Source: Eshraghiella sp045124255 (lineage in GTDB: Bacteria; Bacillota; Clostridia; Lachnospirales; Lachnospiraceae). From it: a stretch of DNA of 54,389 nucleotides. Of the stretch, positions 33,965 to 42,766 are shown in pieces (positions within the stretch are counted from its first letter, which is position 1; each line of letters opens with the position of its first letter). Made by a program: the position numbers and the translations under genes. The notes beneath the pieces were generated by a model, which saw only the letters and a list, made by a program, of their open reading frames with translations, was not told where the DNA came from and did not search any database. Location: contig JBGVLM010000060.1 of NCBI GenBank assembly GCA_045124255.1, forward strand, positions 1-54,389, written 5' to 3'.

Positions 33965-36334
33965 ATGAAATTAATCAGCTGTGATGTTGAGAATTTTGGA
34001 AAAATAAATAATGCTCATTTTGAATTTCAGGATGGTTGTAATGTCATATGTGAGGATAACGGCTGGGGCAAAAGTACGCTTGCAGCTTTTATCAGAGTGA
34101 TGTTTTTCGGTTTTGAAAATGCTAATTCAAGGGATGACATTAACAATGAAAGACGAAGATTTGCACCCTGGCAGGGCGGTGTGTACGGAGGAAGAATTGT
34201 TTTTGAAGCAAATGGCAGCAGGTACATATTGTCAAGAACCTTCGGGGCTAAGGAGAAGGATGATAAGTTCAGTCTGAGAGACTATGAAACAATGCTTGAA
34301 ACAGATGCTTTTACGGAAAACACAGGTACTGAGCTTTTTAAAATTGACGGTAAATCCTTCGCACGTTCGGTATATATTGCACAGAATGATTGTGGGACCG
34401 CTGTTACTGACGGAATTAACGCAAAGCTAGGAAATCTTGCAGAAAATACCGATGACATAAATAATTTTGAAAAGGTGGATTCTAAGTTTAAGGATTTGAT
34501 TAATAAAATGAATCCTTCAAGAAAAACAGGAAGTCTGTACAGGCTCAAAACTGAAATTGCCGAAATGGAGCAGTATGTAAGACAGGGACAGCTTGTTGAT
34601 AAAAGTATTGCTGAGACCTTAAAGCTTAGAAGTGATGGGCAGCAGCACTATTCTGAGCTGAAGGCAATGCAGGAGAAGCTTCAGCTTGAGAGGGCAGAGA
34701 TTAGCAGAAGCAAAGATTATCTTGCAGCCAAAGAAAAATATCTTGGAATAACGAGAGAATTTAATGAGCTTTCTGATAAGCTTACGGTTATGGAGAGCTA
34801 TTTCCATGATGATATTCCCGATATGAAAACCTTACAGCAGCATTTGGACAATATCACTATTCTGCGAAATAATGATAATGAAATTGCAAGGTGCGGACTG
34901 TCGGAGAGCGAGAAGGATAAGCTTCACAAATACGAGGCTCTTTGGGGTGAGCGTGTTTTGGACGCAGAGTCAGTCAATGAATATATTTCAAGATGGAATA
35001 TGCGCACGGATAAGAAGAATACCCTTTCAATCAGGAGGGATAATCTTGAATTTAAACGCAGAATGCTTCAGGAGCAGACAAAATCAGGCAGAAACAGTAT
35101 TGCCATGCCCGTATTACTTGCAGGAATCATTCTTCTGCTTGCAGGGGTAAGTGTTTTAATTGCTGGAAGAGGAGAAATTTTTATACAGGTAATAATCGGC
35201 TCTTTTATAAGCGTTGCCGGTGTTGCCGCTGTGGCAGCAGGGGCGCTTCTGCAAAACAATAACAGAAAAAAAGAACATGACACAGGAGGAGAAGAAGCTG
35301 ATTTAAACCGCGAGGAAGAAGAGCTTAATGCGTTGGAGCAGTTAATTAATGAAATTGAGTCGGAGACAAAGGAATTTCTTGCCTCTTACTCCATGGAAGC
35401 CGATGAATATGGTGTATTGCAGGCATTAACAGGGTTAAAAACCGATTTTGAAGAGTATGCAAGACTTTCTGATAAATCAAAAGAGAAGGAGCTTCTGGTT
35501 AACGATGAAGAGATAAAAATAATCAGAAGAGAAATTGACGTTTTTATTAGAAAATATTATAATATAAACAGTTATGATTTGAATGTTTTTTCGGAACTGA
35601 TTTATGAAATTAAATTAAACCTTCAACGATATAATGAGTGCCTTACAGAGTATGAACGGATTAGCAGAATTAAGGAAGCTTTTGAGGCAGAGAATAATAT
35701 TGAGGAGCTTTTAAATGTACCTGATGATTTGGATTTGACATCAATAGGGGAATTGGACAGAAGGGTTAATTCAATTTCAGCAGATTTGGAAAGAACACAT
35801 AAAAGTATTCTTGATTATAATAACAGGCTTGAGAAGCTGCAGTCTGACAGGGATTTGATAACGGATAAAGAGGAAGAGCTTGTTGAACTTAAGAGTCTTA
35901 TGGAAAGTGAACAGGAGAAATACAGGCTTGCAATCAAGGCGAAGGAACTGCTTGGAGCTGCCAAAATTTCTTTTACAAGAAAATATATGGGACCAATCAC
36001 CAATGGCTTTAATAAATATTACAATATTCTGACGGGCAGTCAGGCAGATAATTATTTTATTGACGCCAATGGAGAGGTTTCGGTTGAAGAGCTTGGTACG
36101 CCTAAGAGCAAGGATTATATGAGTACCGGCTGTAAGGATTTAATAGGAATATGTATGCGTATGGCGTTGATTGACTCAATGTATCCGCAGGAGAAACCGT
36201 TTGTTATATTCGATGACCCGTTTGTTAATCTTGACAATGACAGAACACAGGGGGGAATTGATTTGTTAAAGACAATAGGGAGGGAGTATCAGGTTATTTA
36301 TTTTACCTGCCATGACAGCAGGATAATCCGTTAA
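33965..36334 (+). CDS. YhaN/SbcC-like ATPase with central membrane helices
   Basis: 789 residues with a split ABC/Rad50-type ATPase. Walker A is near residue 33 (G-W-G-K-S-T, in EDNGWGKST), and at the C-terminus are the signature-like segment 'STGCKDLIGICMRMA' and Walker B 'FVIFDDPFVNLDND'. Between them are two long coiled-coil arms, interrupted by two membrane helices at about residues 378-425 (MPVLLAGIILLLAG and GSFISVAGVAAVAAGALL). There is no zinc-hook CxxC. It starts at ATG 33965, the base after the stop of its partner (no gap). It resembles B. subtilis YhaN but is shorter (that protein has about 960 residues). Role in DNA repair or replication is by homology. Confidence 0.86.
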   Translation: MKLISCDVENFGKINNAHFEFQDGCNVICEDNGWGKSTLAAFIRVMFFGFENANSRDDINNERRRFAPWQGGVYGGRIVFEANGSRYILSRTFGAKEKDDKFSLRDYETMLETDAFTENTGTELFKIDGKSFARSVYIAQNDCGTAVTDGINAKLGNLAENTDDINNFEKVDSKFKDLINKMNPSRKTGSLYRLKTEIAEMEQYVRQGQLVDKSIAETLKLRSDGQQHYSELKAMQEKLQLERAEISRSKDYLAAKEKYLGITREFNELSDKLTVMESYFHDDIPDMKTLQQHLDNITILRNNDNEIARCGLSESEKDKLHKYEALWGERVLDAESVNEYISRWNMRTDKKNTLSIRRDNLEFKRRMLQEQTKSGRNSIAMPVLLAGIILLLAGVSVLIAGRGEIFIQVIIGSFISVAGVAAVAAGALLQNNNRKKEHDTGGEEADLNREEEELNALEQLINEIESETKEFLASYSMEADEYGVLQALTGLKTDFEEYARLSDKSKEKELLVNDEEIKIIRREIDVFIRKYYNINSYDLNVFSELIYEIKLNLQRYNECLTEYERISRIKEAFEAENNIEELLNVPDDLDLTSIGELDRRVNSISADLERTHKSILDYNNRLEKLQSDRDLITDKEEELVELKSLMESEQEKYRLAIKAKELLGAAKISFTRKYMGPITNGFNKYYNILTGSQADNYFIDANGEVSVEELGTPKSKDYMSTGCKDLIGICMRMALIDSMYPQEKPFVIFDDPFVNLDNDRTQGGIDLLKTIGREYQVIYFTCHDSRIIR

Positions 36335-36348
36335 AGGAGGTAGTTTAG

Positions 36349-37716
36349 ATGGGAAAATTAAGAAAAAGAGGTTTGGTTTATCTGTTGATTGCTGCCATGC
36401 TTCTTGGCTTTTGCGGATGTACAAGGCATATATCGAGTGATAATACCATCAATGAGCAGACAGATAGTACTGATGAAGTACTTACTTCTGAATCGGAGAA
36501 GGCAGGACAGCCTTCTAAGGAGGGGACTGAACCGGTAAGCAGTGAGGAGAGAACCACTGCTGACGATAACGGCAGTACAACAGAAGATATATCAGAGGAG
36601 GATACGGAGAATTTGACCGTGGAATCATCTGATGATAATGAAGATGATACGGAATCAGACATTAAGAAAGAAACCGGTACGGAATCTGATGAGGGTACTG
36701 ACGAGACAACCAGGAATGTGATAAATCCGACAACTGTACCTACGGAAGCTGCGACTAAGAAGCCGTCAGTAACTGAGCCTTCAACCACAAGACCATCGGC
36801 AACGGAGCCTGCCACAACTAAGCCGGTGCAGGAGACAACAACTGCAAAATCTGCTGTAACAACAGCTGCACCAACAACAGAGGCTGCCACATCACCAACA
36901 ACTCAGGCGGTATCAGATGAAGTAACTAATTTATATACAGAGCTTGCTTCCTACAGTAACATATCAAAGGAAGATATTATCAAGGTAAGAACGATAATAA
37001 GCAGTATTATTACAGATGATATGAATGAGATACAGAAGATAAAGGCTGTACATGACTGGCTGGTTAAGAATACTACATATACAGTTGATTACTACAGTCG
37101 TTCTGACGCACATAATCATTTATATAATGTTTTATATAATAAGATAGGAGTATGTCAGAGCTATTCGGTAGCATTTTATGTATTCATGGGAGAACTCGGA
37201 ATTCCTTGTACATTTGCTGTCGGTTCTGCTGATAATGGCAGCGGTTCAGTATCTCATGCATGGAATGCCGTAAAACTCAATAATGAATGGTATTTTGTGG
37301 ATGTAACATGGGATGACCCTATTGTTAACGGCACAAGTAATTATTCAGACGGCTATAATATGTCATATGTATATCTGCTGTGTACGAGCAGTTCCATGAA
37401 CAGGACTCATACAGCCAATAAATATATTAAGACAGAGCCTACAGTTTTGGGAACGTCCACTGGGTATAATGAGCTTGTGTATAATATGGCAGGTTATAAA
37501 GATGTATTCAGAATAACTACCTATGACGATTTAAGTACGGAGCTTATGACGGTAACGGAATCAGGAACATATATTATTTTGCTTGAAGGAGATGATTTAG
37601 ACGGACAGACCGCATATAATAAGATGATAGAATATTTAAAGACGACTAATAGGGGATATAGCGTCGAAGCAATTTTGGGTGGAAGCTCTGTATCAGCTAC
37701 AATTACTTTTGAATAA
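36349..37716 (+). CDS. Transglutaminase-fold lipoprotein with Ser/Thr/Glu-rich stalk
   Basis: 455 residues. Lipoprotein signal with cysteine near residue 25 (GFCGC), then a low-complexity acidic Thr/Ser/Pro-rich stalk to about residue 190 with TTKP/TEPS-like repeats, then a transglutaminase/cysteine-protease fold domain with catalytic triad C269 (IGVCQSYS), H303 (SHAWNAV) and D318 (FVDVTWDDP). A C-terminal beta domain follows (residues about 380-455). It would be anchored to the outer membrane leaflet and hold its catalytic domain off the membrane. It lies 14 bp after the YhaN-like gene and ends at a terminator. Substrate unknown; peptidoglycan-peptide or surface-protein cleavage is possible. 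Confidence 0.85.
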   Translation: MGKLRKRGLVYLLIAAMLLGFCGCTRHISSDNTINEQTDSTDEVLTSESEKAGQPSKEGTEPVSSEERTTADDNGSTTEDISEEDTENLTVESSDDNEDDTESDIKKETGTESDEGTDETTRNVINPTTVPTEAATKKPSVTEPSTTRPSATEPATTKPVQETTTAKSAVTTAAPTTEAATSPTTQAVSDEVTNLYTELASYSNISKEDIIKVRTIISSIITDDMNEIQKIKAVHDWLVKNTTYTVDYYSRSDAHNHLYNVLYNKIGVCQSYSVAFYVFMGELGIPCTFAVGSADNGSGSVSHAWNAVKLNNEWYFVDVTWDDPIVNGTSNYSDGYNMSYVYLLCTSSSMNRTHTANKYIKTEPTVLGTSTGYNELVYNMAGYKDVFRITTYDDLSTELMTVTESGTYIILLEGDDLDGQTAYNKMIEYLKTTNRGYSVEAILGGSSVSATITFE

Positions 37717-37740
37717 AATTGAATAATTAATGACTTTAAA

Positions 37741-37775
37741 AGGGTGCAGTCCATGGTTTATGTTGCACTCTTTTT
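37741..37775 (+). terminator. Terminator after the transglutaminase gene
   Basis: An 8-bp stem (37741-37748 with 37764-37771, one G-T pair), a 15-nt loop and a T-run (37771-37775). Ends the seven-gene run from 27696. Confidence 0.85.
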
Positions 37776-37809
37776 GATATAAAATACCATACATATTGGG
37801 AGATGGATT

Positions 37810-40800
37810 ATGATTGATACTATTATGACGATATTTTGTGCAATATTGGAGAGTGCATTTATGCTGATTGGCATATTAATGGCAGAACGATACGTGTTTC
37901 TTGAACCTCCAATGGAAAAAAAGAAACAAAAGATATTTTATATAATATCTTTTGCCGCTGTAATGATTGTAAGTATCTGTATAGATGAAGGACTGGGTCA
38001 GGTTATGCTTATGACGGCAGGCGGACTAAATGTTTCGTTGGGAAGAAAAAAGCGAAAAGTGCGTGGATATTTTGTCGTTTTTCCTGTGGCGGGACTCATG
38101 AATGGTCTTATTATACCTGTTCTTATAATGCCGACAGTATTAACGGAAATGTCGGAGAGGACAACTGTAATATACAGACTTATTTTCTACGGAATAGTGT
38201 ATTCATTGCTTCTGCTGTTCTATTTCAAAGGGAAGAAGTGGCGTGATAAATTTGATATGGAAATACAGAACAGGCGTCTGCATCGTTGGGAGTTCTGGCT
38301 GTTGTGCGGTGTAGGTCTGTTGATGATGATTTATTCTTCTATTATATCAACAATGCCTACCGGTAATAATTTAAATAAAGTAATTATTTATCATCTTACT
38401 CTTTATATGTTATTTATGAGTGTAAGCAGCTTTGCATTAACCATTATGGTAATTATTTTGATTATTCAGGGTAATAAGCGTTCTTACTATCATGAAAAGG
38501 CGTTAATCGCACAGAAGGCGGAAATGGAGAAGGAGAAGGCGGAGGCGTCCAACGAGGCAAAATCCACTTTCCTGTCCAATATGTCGCATGAAATCAGAAC
38601 ACCTATGAATGCGATTGTCGGAATGACGGATATTCTTCTGAGGGAAAATCATACGCCGCAGACAAGGGAATACCTGAATAACATTAAGAATTCCGGTGCA
38701 GCATTGCTTACAATTATTAATGATATTCTGGATTTTTCCAAAATTGAATCCGGTAAAATGGAAATTGTTGAAGAAGAATACGAACCAATGTCAATCTTTA
38801 ATGATTTATCAATGATTTTCCTTAACCGTATAGGTGATAAGAATGTAGAACTTTTTTATGATATAGATAAAAACATGCCATCCAAATTAAAAGGTGATGC
38901 ACAGAGAATCAGACAGATTATCATTAATCTGATGAATAATGCAATTAAATTTACTGAAAACGGTTATGTAAAGCTTTCGGTAAAAACAAAAATGTTGAAT
39001 GATACAAGAATGGAGCTGGCTTTTTCCGTAGAAGATACCGGACAGGGAATTAAGGAAGAGGATATGGATAAATTGTTCGGTTCATTTTCACAGGTTGATA
39101 CCAAGAAGAATCATCACAAAGAAGGAACCGGACTCGGACTTGCCATTTCAAAGCAGTTGGCAGAGCTTATGAATGGCAGTATGGGCGTACATAGCAAATA
39201 CGGAGAAGGCAGTAACTTCCATTTTACAATACAGCAGGAAATTGCGGATGCAAGACCTGCAGCAAGGCTTACGGCAGAGGTGCAGAGGGGTCGTATTGCA
39301 GTTAATATTGGCAACGTTCTGGTTAAAGATGAGGTAATGAAGCTTGCCGATGTGTATGATATGAATTGTGTCGATACTGCTGACAATGAGCTGCAGGGAT
39401 TTGATTATTTCATAGCTGACAGGGCAGAGGCGGTAACTGATGAAGTAAGAAAGCTTGCCGCAGATAATAATGCCGTTATTGCGATAATGCAGAATCCTAT
39501 GAGGGAGAGTATAGCACAGAAGAATGTAACGGTTGTGAACAAACCTTTGTATAGTCTGAATTTCTGTCAGTTAATAAAACATGAGGAATTAGTGTTTAAG
39601 ACTGTGGAAGAGGAGACTATGAATTATACGGCACCGGATGCATGTATACTTATAGTTGATGATAATGAGATGAATCTGAAGGTTGCAAAGGGTCTTTTGG
39701 AGCCGTTCGGAATGCAGATTGATACTGCATGCAACGGCAGGGAAGCCGTACAAATGGTTCAGGAGAAGCATTACGATTTGGTTTTTATGGACCACATGAT
39801 GCCTGTTATGGATGGTGTTGAAGCAGCAAATGCAATTAGAAGCTTATCGGATGAAGCATATCAGAAATTACCTATTATTGCATTATCGGCAAATGCAACA
39901 TCGGAAGCAAGGGAAATGTTCCTTAAAGAAAAAATGAATGATTTTGTTGCGAAGCCAATCAGACTGAAAGAGATTTCAAAATGTATTTTGAAATGGCTTC
40001 CAAAAGAACTGATAATAATAACCGAAGAATCCCAAACCGAAGAAGCGGTAATGGAACAGAATGAGCTTCCGGTTATTGAAGGCCTGAATGTGGCAGAGGG
40101 AATTAAAAACTGTGGTTCAGAGAAGCTTTTTACAGAGCTGTTAGGTGATTTTTATAAGCTGATTGAACCTAAATGCACGAAACTGGAGAAATGCCTTGCG
40201 GACGGTATGCTTCGTGATTATACCATAGAAGTTCATGCATTAAAAAATACTGCAAGAATGATTGGTGCAATGGAGCTGTCAGAATTGTTCTATCAAATGG
40301 AACAGCTTGGAAATGCAGGAGAAGAGGAAGAGATAATTAAACGTACCCCTGAGGTGCTTAAGCTGTATAAGAGCTATAAGGAGATACTTAAGGAATACGG
40401 ACAGGATGAACATAAACAACTTTCGGTTGTCCCTTATGATACTATTGAAGAGACTCTGATTCGCCTGCATGATGCAATGGACAGCTTTGATTTGGATGGG
40501 GCTGACGCTGCAATGCGTGAGCTTGAGACCTACAGTCTGCCGCAGGAAATGCAGCCAATGCTTGTTAAGCTTAGTGAGTATATGGCAGATGTAGCAATGG
40601 AAGAGGTCCTGAATCTGACCAGTGAGATGTGTGAACAATTACATACTTGCAATAGTATGGAGAAACCGCTTATAATGCTTGTAGATGATGATTCAATCAA
40701 CAGTAAGGCAGTTACAGCCATGCTTTGTGAGGAATATAATGTAATGGCTGCCGGCTCGGGCAGGGAAGCATTTGAACTTTTGAAAAATAATCTGCCGGAT

Positions 40801-41679
40801 TTAATATTGTTAGATGTACATATGCCTGAAATGGGCGGACATGAAGTAATTAAGATACTTAAGGATAATCAGGACTATGCAGATATACCCGTTATTTTCC
40901 TGACATCTGATGAGGATGAGAAGACCGAAATGCAGGGCTTTAGCGAAGGTGCGATTGATTTCCTTAAGAAGCCGTTCAGAAAAGGTGTTGCGATTCAGAG
41001 AATACGAAGAATTCTTGAACTTTCCTATCTGCAGAAGAATCTTAAGGAAGAGGTTATGAAACAGACCGATGTTGCAGAGAAACGCAGACAGAGTGTTGAA
41101 CGTATGTCTCTGCAAATGGTTCAGGCACTTGCAAATACAATCGACGCGAAGGATTCGTATACTAACGGTCATTCAACAAGAGTTGCAAAATACTCAGTAA
41201 TGATTGCAGAACGAATGGGATATGCGGGCGAGAGGTTAGAGCAGCTTCAGTATGCGGCATTACTGCATGACATCGGCAAAATAGGAATCCCGAATGAGAT
41301 AATTAATAAGCCTTCAAGATTGACGGATGAGGAATATGAGATTATTAAAACACATCCGGGAATCGGAGGAAAAATTCTTGAGAAGATATCGGAGATACCG
41401 GATATTGCAATTGGTGCAAGGTGGCATCATGAAAGATTTGACGGAAGAGGATATCCCGATAAGCTGTCAGGCTTAGAGATTCCGGAGATAGCAAGAATTA
41501 TCGGTGTTGCTGACGCGTATGACGCCATGACCTCTAACAGAAGTTACAGGGATTTACTGTCGCAGGAAATTGTCCGTGGTGAGATTGAAAAGGGCAAATC
41601 AACCCAGTTTGACCCGGATATAGCGGATGTTATGATAAGCCTCATTGACGAAGATAAGAATTACGAAATGCATGAGTAA
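37810..41679 (+). CDS. Hybrid sensor kinase with receiver, HPt, receiver and HD-GYP domains
   Basis: 1289 residues. The N-terminal membrane region has seven or so helices (to about 225). A coiled coil follows, then HisKA with H260 (SNMSHEIRTPMNA) and HATPase (DTGQGI, GTGLGLAISKQLA). A degenerate receiver-like segment (about 490-600) leads to a true receiver with D661 (LVFMDHMMPVMDG), an HPt domain with H809 (VHALKNTARMIGA), a second receiver with D1002 (LILLDVHMPEMGG) and a C-terminal HD-GYP domain with H1153-D1154 (LLHDIGKIGIP) and G1214-Y-P. HD-GYP domains hydrolyse c-di-GMP. It thus holds a full phosphorelay and its output in one chain. A double-receiver protein follows after 23 bp. Confidence 0.93.
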   Translation: MIDTIMTIFCAILESAFMLIGILMAERYVFLEPPMEKKKQKIFYIISFAAVMIVSICIDEGLGQVMLMTAGGLNVSLGRKKRKVRGYFVVFPVAGLMNGLIIPVLIMPTVLTEMSERTTVIYRLIFYGIVYSLLLLFYFKGKKWRDKFDMEIQNRRLHRWEFWLLCGVGLLMMIYSSIISTMPTGNNLNKVIIYHLTLYMLFMSVSSFALTIMVIILIIQGNKRSYYHEKALIAQKAEMEKEKAEASNEAKSTFLSNMSHEIRTPMNAIVGMTDILLRENHTPQTREYLNNIKNSGAALLTIINDILDFSKIESGKMEIVEEEYEPMSIFNDLSMIFLNRIGDKNVELFYDIDKNMPSKLKGDAQRIRQIIINLMNNAIKFTENGYVKLSVKTKMLNDTRMELAFSVEDTGQGIKEEDMDKLFGSFSQVDTKKNHHKEGTGLGLAISKQLAELMNGSMGVHSKYGEGSNFHFTIQQEIADARPAARLTAEVQRGRIAVNIGNVLVKDEVMKLADVYDMNCVDTADNELQGFDYFIADRAEAVTDEVRKLAADNNAVIAIMQNPMRESIAQKNVTVVNKPLYSLNFCQLIKHEELVFKTVEEETMNYTAPDACILIVDDNEMNLKVAKGLLEPFGMQIDTACNGREAVQMVQEKHYDLVFMDHMMPVMDGVEAANAIRSLSDEAYQKLPIIALSANATSEAREMFLKEKMNDFVAKPIRLKEISKCILKWLPKELIIITEESQTEEAVMEQNELPVIEGLNVAEGIKNCGSEKLFTELLGDFYKLIEPKCTKLEKCLADGMLRDYTIEVHALKNTARMIGAMELSELFYQMEQLGNAGEEEEIIKRTPEVLKLYKSYKEILKEYGQDEHKQLSVVPYDTIEETLIRLHDAMDSFDLDGADAAMRELETYSLPQEMQPMLVKLSEYMADVAMEEVLNLTSEMCEQLHTCNSMEKPLIMLVDDDSINSKAVTAMLCEEYNVMAAGSGREAFELLKNNLPDLILLDVHMPEMGGHEVIKILKDNQDYADIPVIFLTSDEDEKTEMQGFSEGAIDFLKKPFRKGVAIQRIRRILELSYLQKNLKEEVMKQTDVAEKRRQSVERMSLQMVQALANTIDAKDSYTNGHSTRVAKYSVMIAERMGYAGERLEQLQYAALLHDIGKIGIPNEIINKPSRLTDEEYEIIKTHPGIGGKILEKISEIPDIAIGARWHHERFDGRGYPDKLSGLEIPEIARIIGVADAYDAMTSNRSYRDLLSQEIVRGEIEKGKSTQFDPDIADVMISLIDEDKNYEMHE

Positions 41680-41702
41680 TAACAGAAGGGACGGAAAAAT
41701 TA

Positions 41703-42473
41703 ATGCAGAATATTTTGGTCGTAATAGAGAAAAACAGTTTTTTTGTAAACTCCATAATGGAACAATTAAAGGAACGCGGCTATAATACAATAGCTGTTGA
41801 GCTTGATATACAGAAAATCTCCAAGGTGGAGGAGGCGTATGAAGCGGTACTTCTGTATATGGAGAGTGATGTTAAAGAGAAATCCCAGGAGTTAGTATAT
41901 CTGCGTGATAAGACTGTAGAGGAAAATATACCGATTTTTTATATGGGTGAGGATGTGTCTGCTTTGCAGAGTGTTATACCTGAGCATATTCTTCAGGATG
42001 TATTCCAGCGGCCGATTGATGTCAAACTTTCAGCTAAGACAATGGATGATTTTATTAAGAAACATGGAAGACATATCAAGAAAAAAATACTTGTTGTGGA
42101 TGATTCGGGAGCAGTACTTCGTAATGTTAAAGGCTGGCTTGAAGAGAAGTACCAGGTTATTCTGGCTAACTCAGGTGCCATGGCAATTAAATATCTTGCG
42201 ACCAACAGACCTGACTTGGTGCTGCTTGATTATGAAATGCCGGTAGTGGACGGAAGCCAGGTCCTTCAGATGATTCGTACCGAAACGGAATTTTGTGACG
42301 TACCGGTTATTTTCCTTACCAATAAGAATGACAAGGAAAGTATTATGAAAGTAATGGAATTAAAGCCTGAGGGATATCTGTTAAAGAGCATGGAGCCTAA
42401 GTTAATAATTAAAGAGATTGATGCTTTTTTTGAAAAAGAGCGAAATTCTTTTATAGAGAAAAGCTTTAATTAA
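41703..42473 (+). CDS. Two-receiver response regulator
   Basis: 256 residues. The C-terminal half (about 130-250) is a receiver with phosphoacceptor D176 (LVLLDYEMPVVDG), the acidic pair in 'LVVDDSG' and the conserved lysine replaced or shifted ('GYLLKSMEPK'). The N-terminal half (about 1-125) has the size and opening strand (ILVVIEKN) of a receiver but lacks the acidic pocket, so it is a degenerate receiver. No output domain is present. It lies 23 bp after the hybrid kinase gene and is its likely partner or phosphate sink. A terminator follows at 42483. Confidence 0.82.
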   Translation: MQNILVVIEKNSFFVNSIMEQLKERGYNTIAVELDIQKISKVEEAYEAVLLYMESDVKEKSQELVYLRDKTVEENIPIFYMGEDVSALQSVIPEHILQDVFQRPIDVKLSAKTMDDFIKKHGRHIKKKILVVDDSGAVLRNVKGWLEEKYQVILANSGAMAIKYLATNRPDLVLLDYEMPVVDGSQVLQMIRTETEFCDVPVIFLTNKNDKESIMKVMELKPEGYLLKSMEPKLIIKEIDAFFEKERNSFIEKSFN

Positions 42474-42482
42474 AATAAAATG

Positions 42483-42525
42483 TCGTATCATAGAGTTCAA
42501 ATAAGACCTTTATGATACGATTTTT
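42483..42525 (+). terminator. Terminator after the two-receiver gene
   Basis: A 10-bp perfect stem (42483-42492 with 42511-42520), an 18-nt loop and five T residues. The T-run also starts the left arm of the next hairpin. Confidence 0.88.
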
Positions 42526-42567
42526 GTTTACCGGGAAATTCCTCCGGAATTCGCCGGTAAACAAAAA
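42521..42567. repeat. Long hairpin, 14 + 6 bp stem
   Basis: A perfect 14-bp outer stem (42521-42534 with 42554-42567), a 2 by 2 mismatch and a 6-bp inner stem (42537-42542 with 42546-42551) around a 3-nt loop. Confidence 0.85.
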
Positions 42568-42636
42568 GACACTACGTGTCAATTATGCGCAGCTCGCAAA
42601 GGAGAAGATTATTGCTTCGCAATACTGCTCGCGCGC

Positions 42637-42665
42637 AAAGATTGCGCGAAGCGCAATCTTTTTTT
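42637..42665 (+). terminator. Second terminator-like hairpin
   Basis: An 11-bp stem (42637-42647 with 42651-42661), a GAA loop and a T-run (42659-42665). It is 160 bp after the two-receiver gene, hence a backup terminator or part of the repeat block. Confidence 0.7.
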
Positions 42666-42701
42666 GCCCCCAAAAACTGTAATTTTACCCCATAAAACAC
42701 A

Positions 42702-42729
42702 TTGCAGTTTGATTATGTGTAATTATAAA
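42702..42729 (+). promoter_or_regulatory. Possible promoter for the M13 peptidase gene
   Basis: TTGCAG (42702-42707), a 16-bp spacer and TATAAA (42724-42729). It ends 37 bp before the ATG. Confidence 0.45.
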
Positions 42730-42766
42730 GACGGATACTTTTTACGGGAAAGGGGATAATCCGTTT

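Larger units (their letters stand above)
42474..42766. repeat. Intergenic block of nested inverted repeats
   Basis: No gene is visible in these 293 bp. They hold four consecutive hairpins: the terminator at 42483-42525, a long imperfect hairpin at 42521-42567, a short GACAC/GTGTC hairpin at 42568-42580, and an ATTGC/GCAAT hairpin at 42611-42623 followed by the terminator at 42637-42665. GCGC- and CGCA-rich words recur between 42586 and 42655. The layout resembles a REP/MITE-like repeat block. A promoter for the next gene is within the last 70 bp. Confidence 0.6.

Noticed and set aside
42474..42766. CRISPR array
   Set aside because: The hairpins are not regularly spaced direct repeats with unique spacers, and no cas gene is present.
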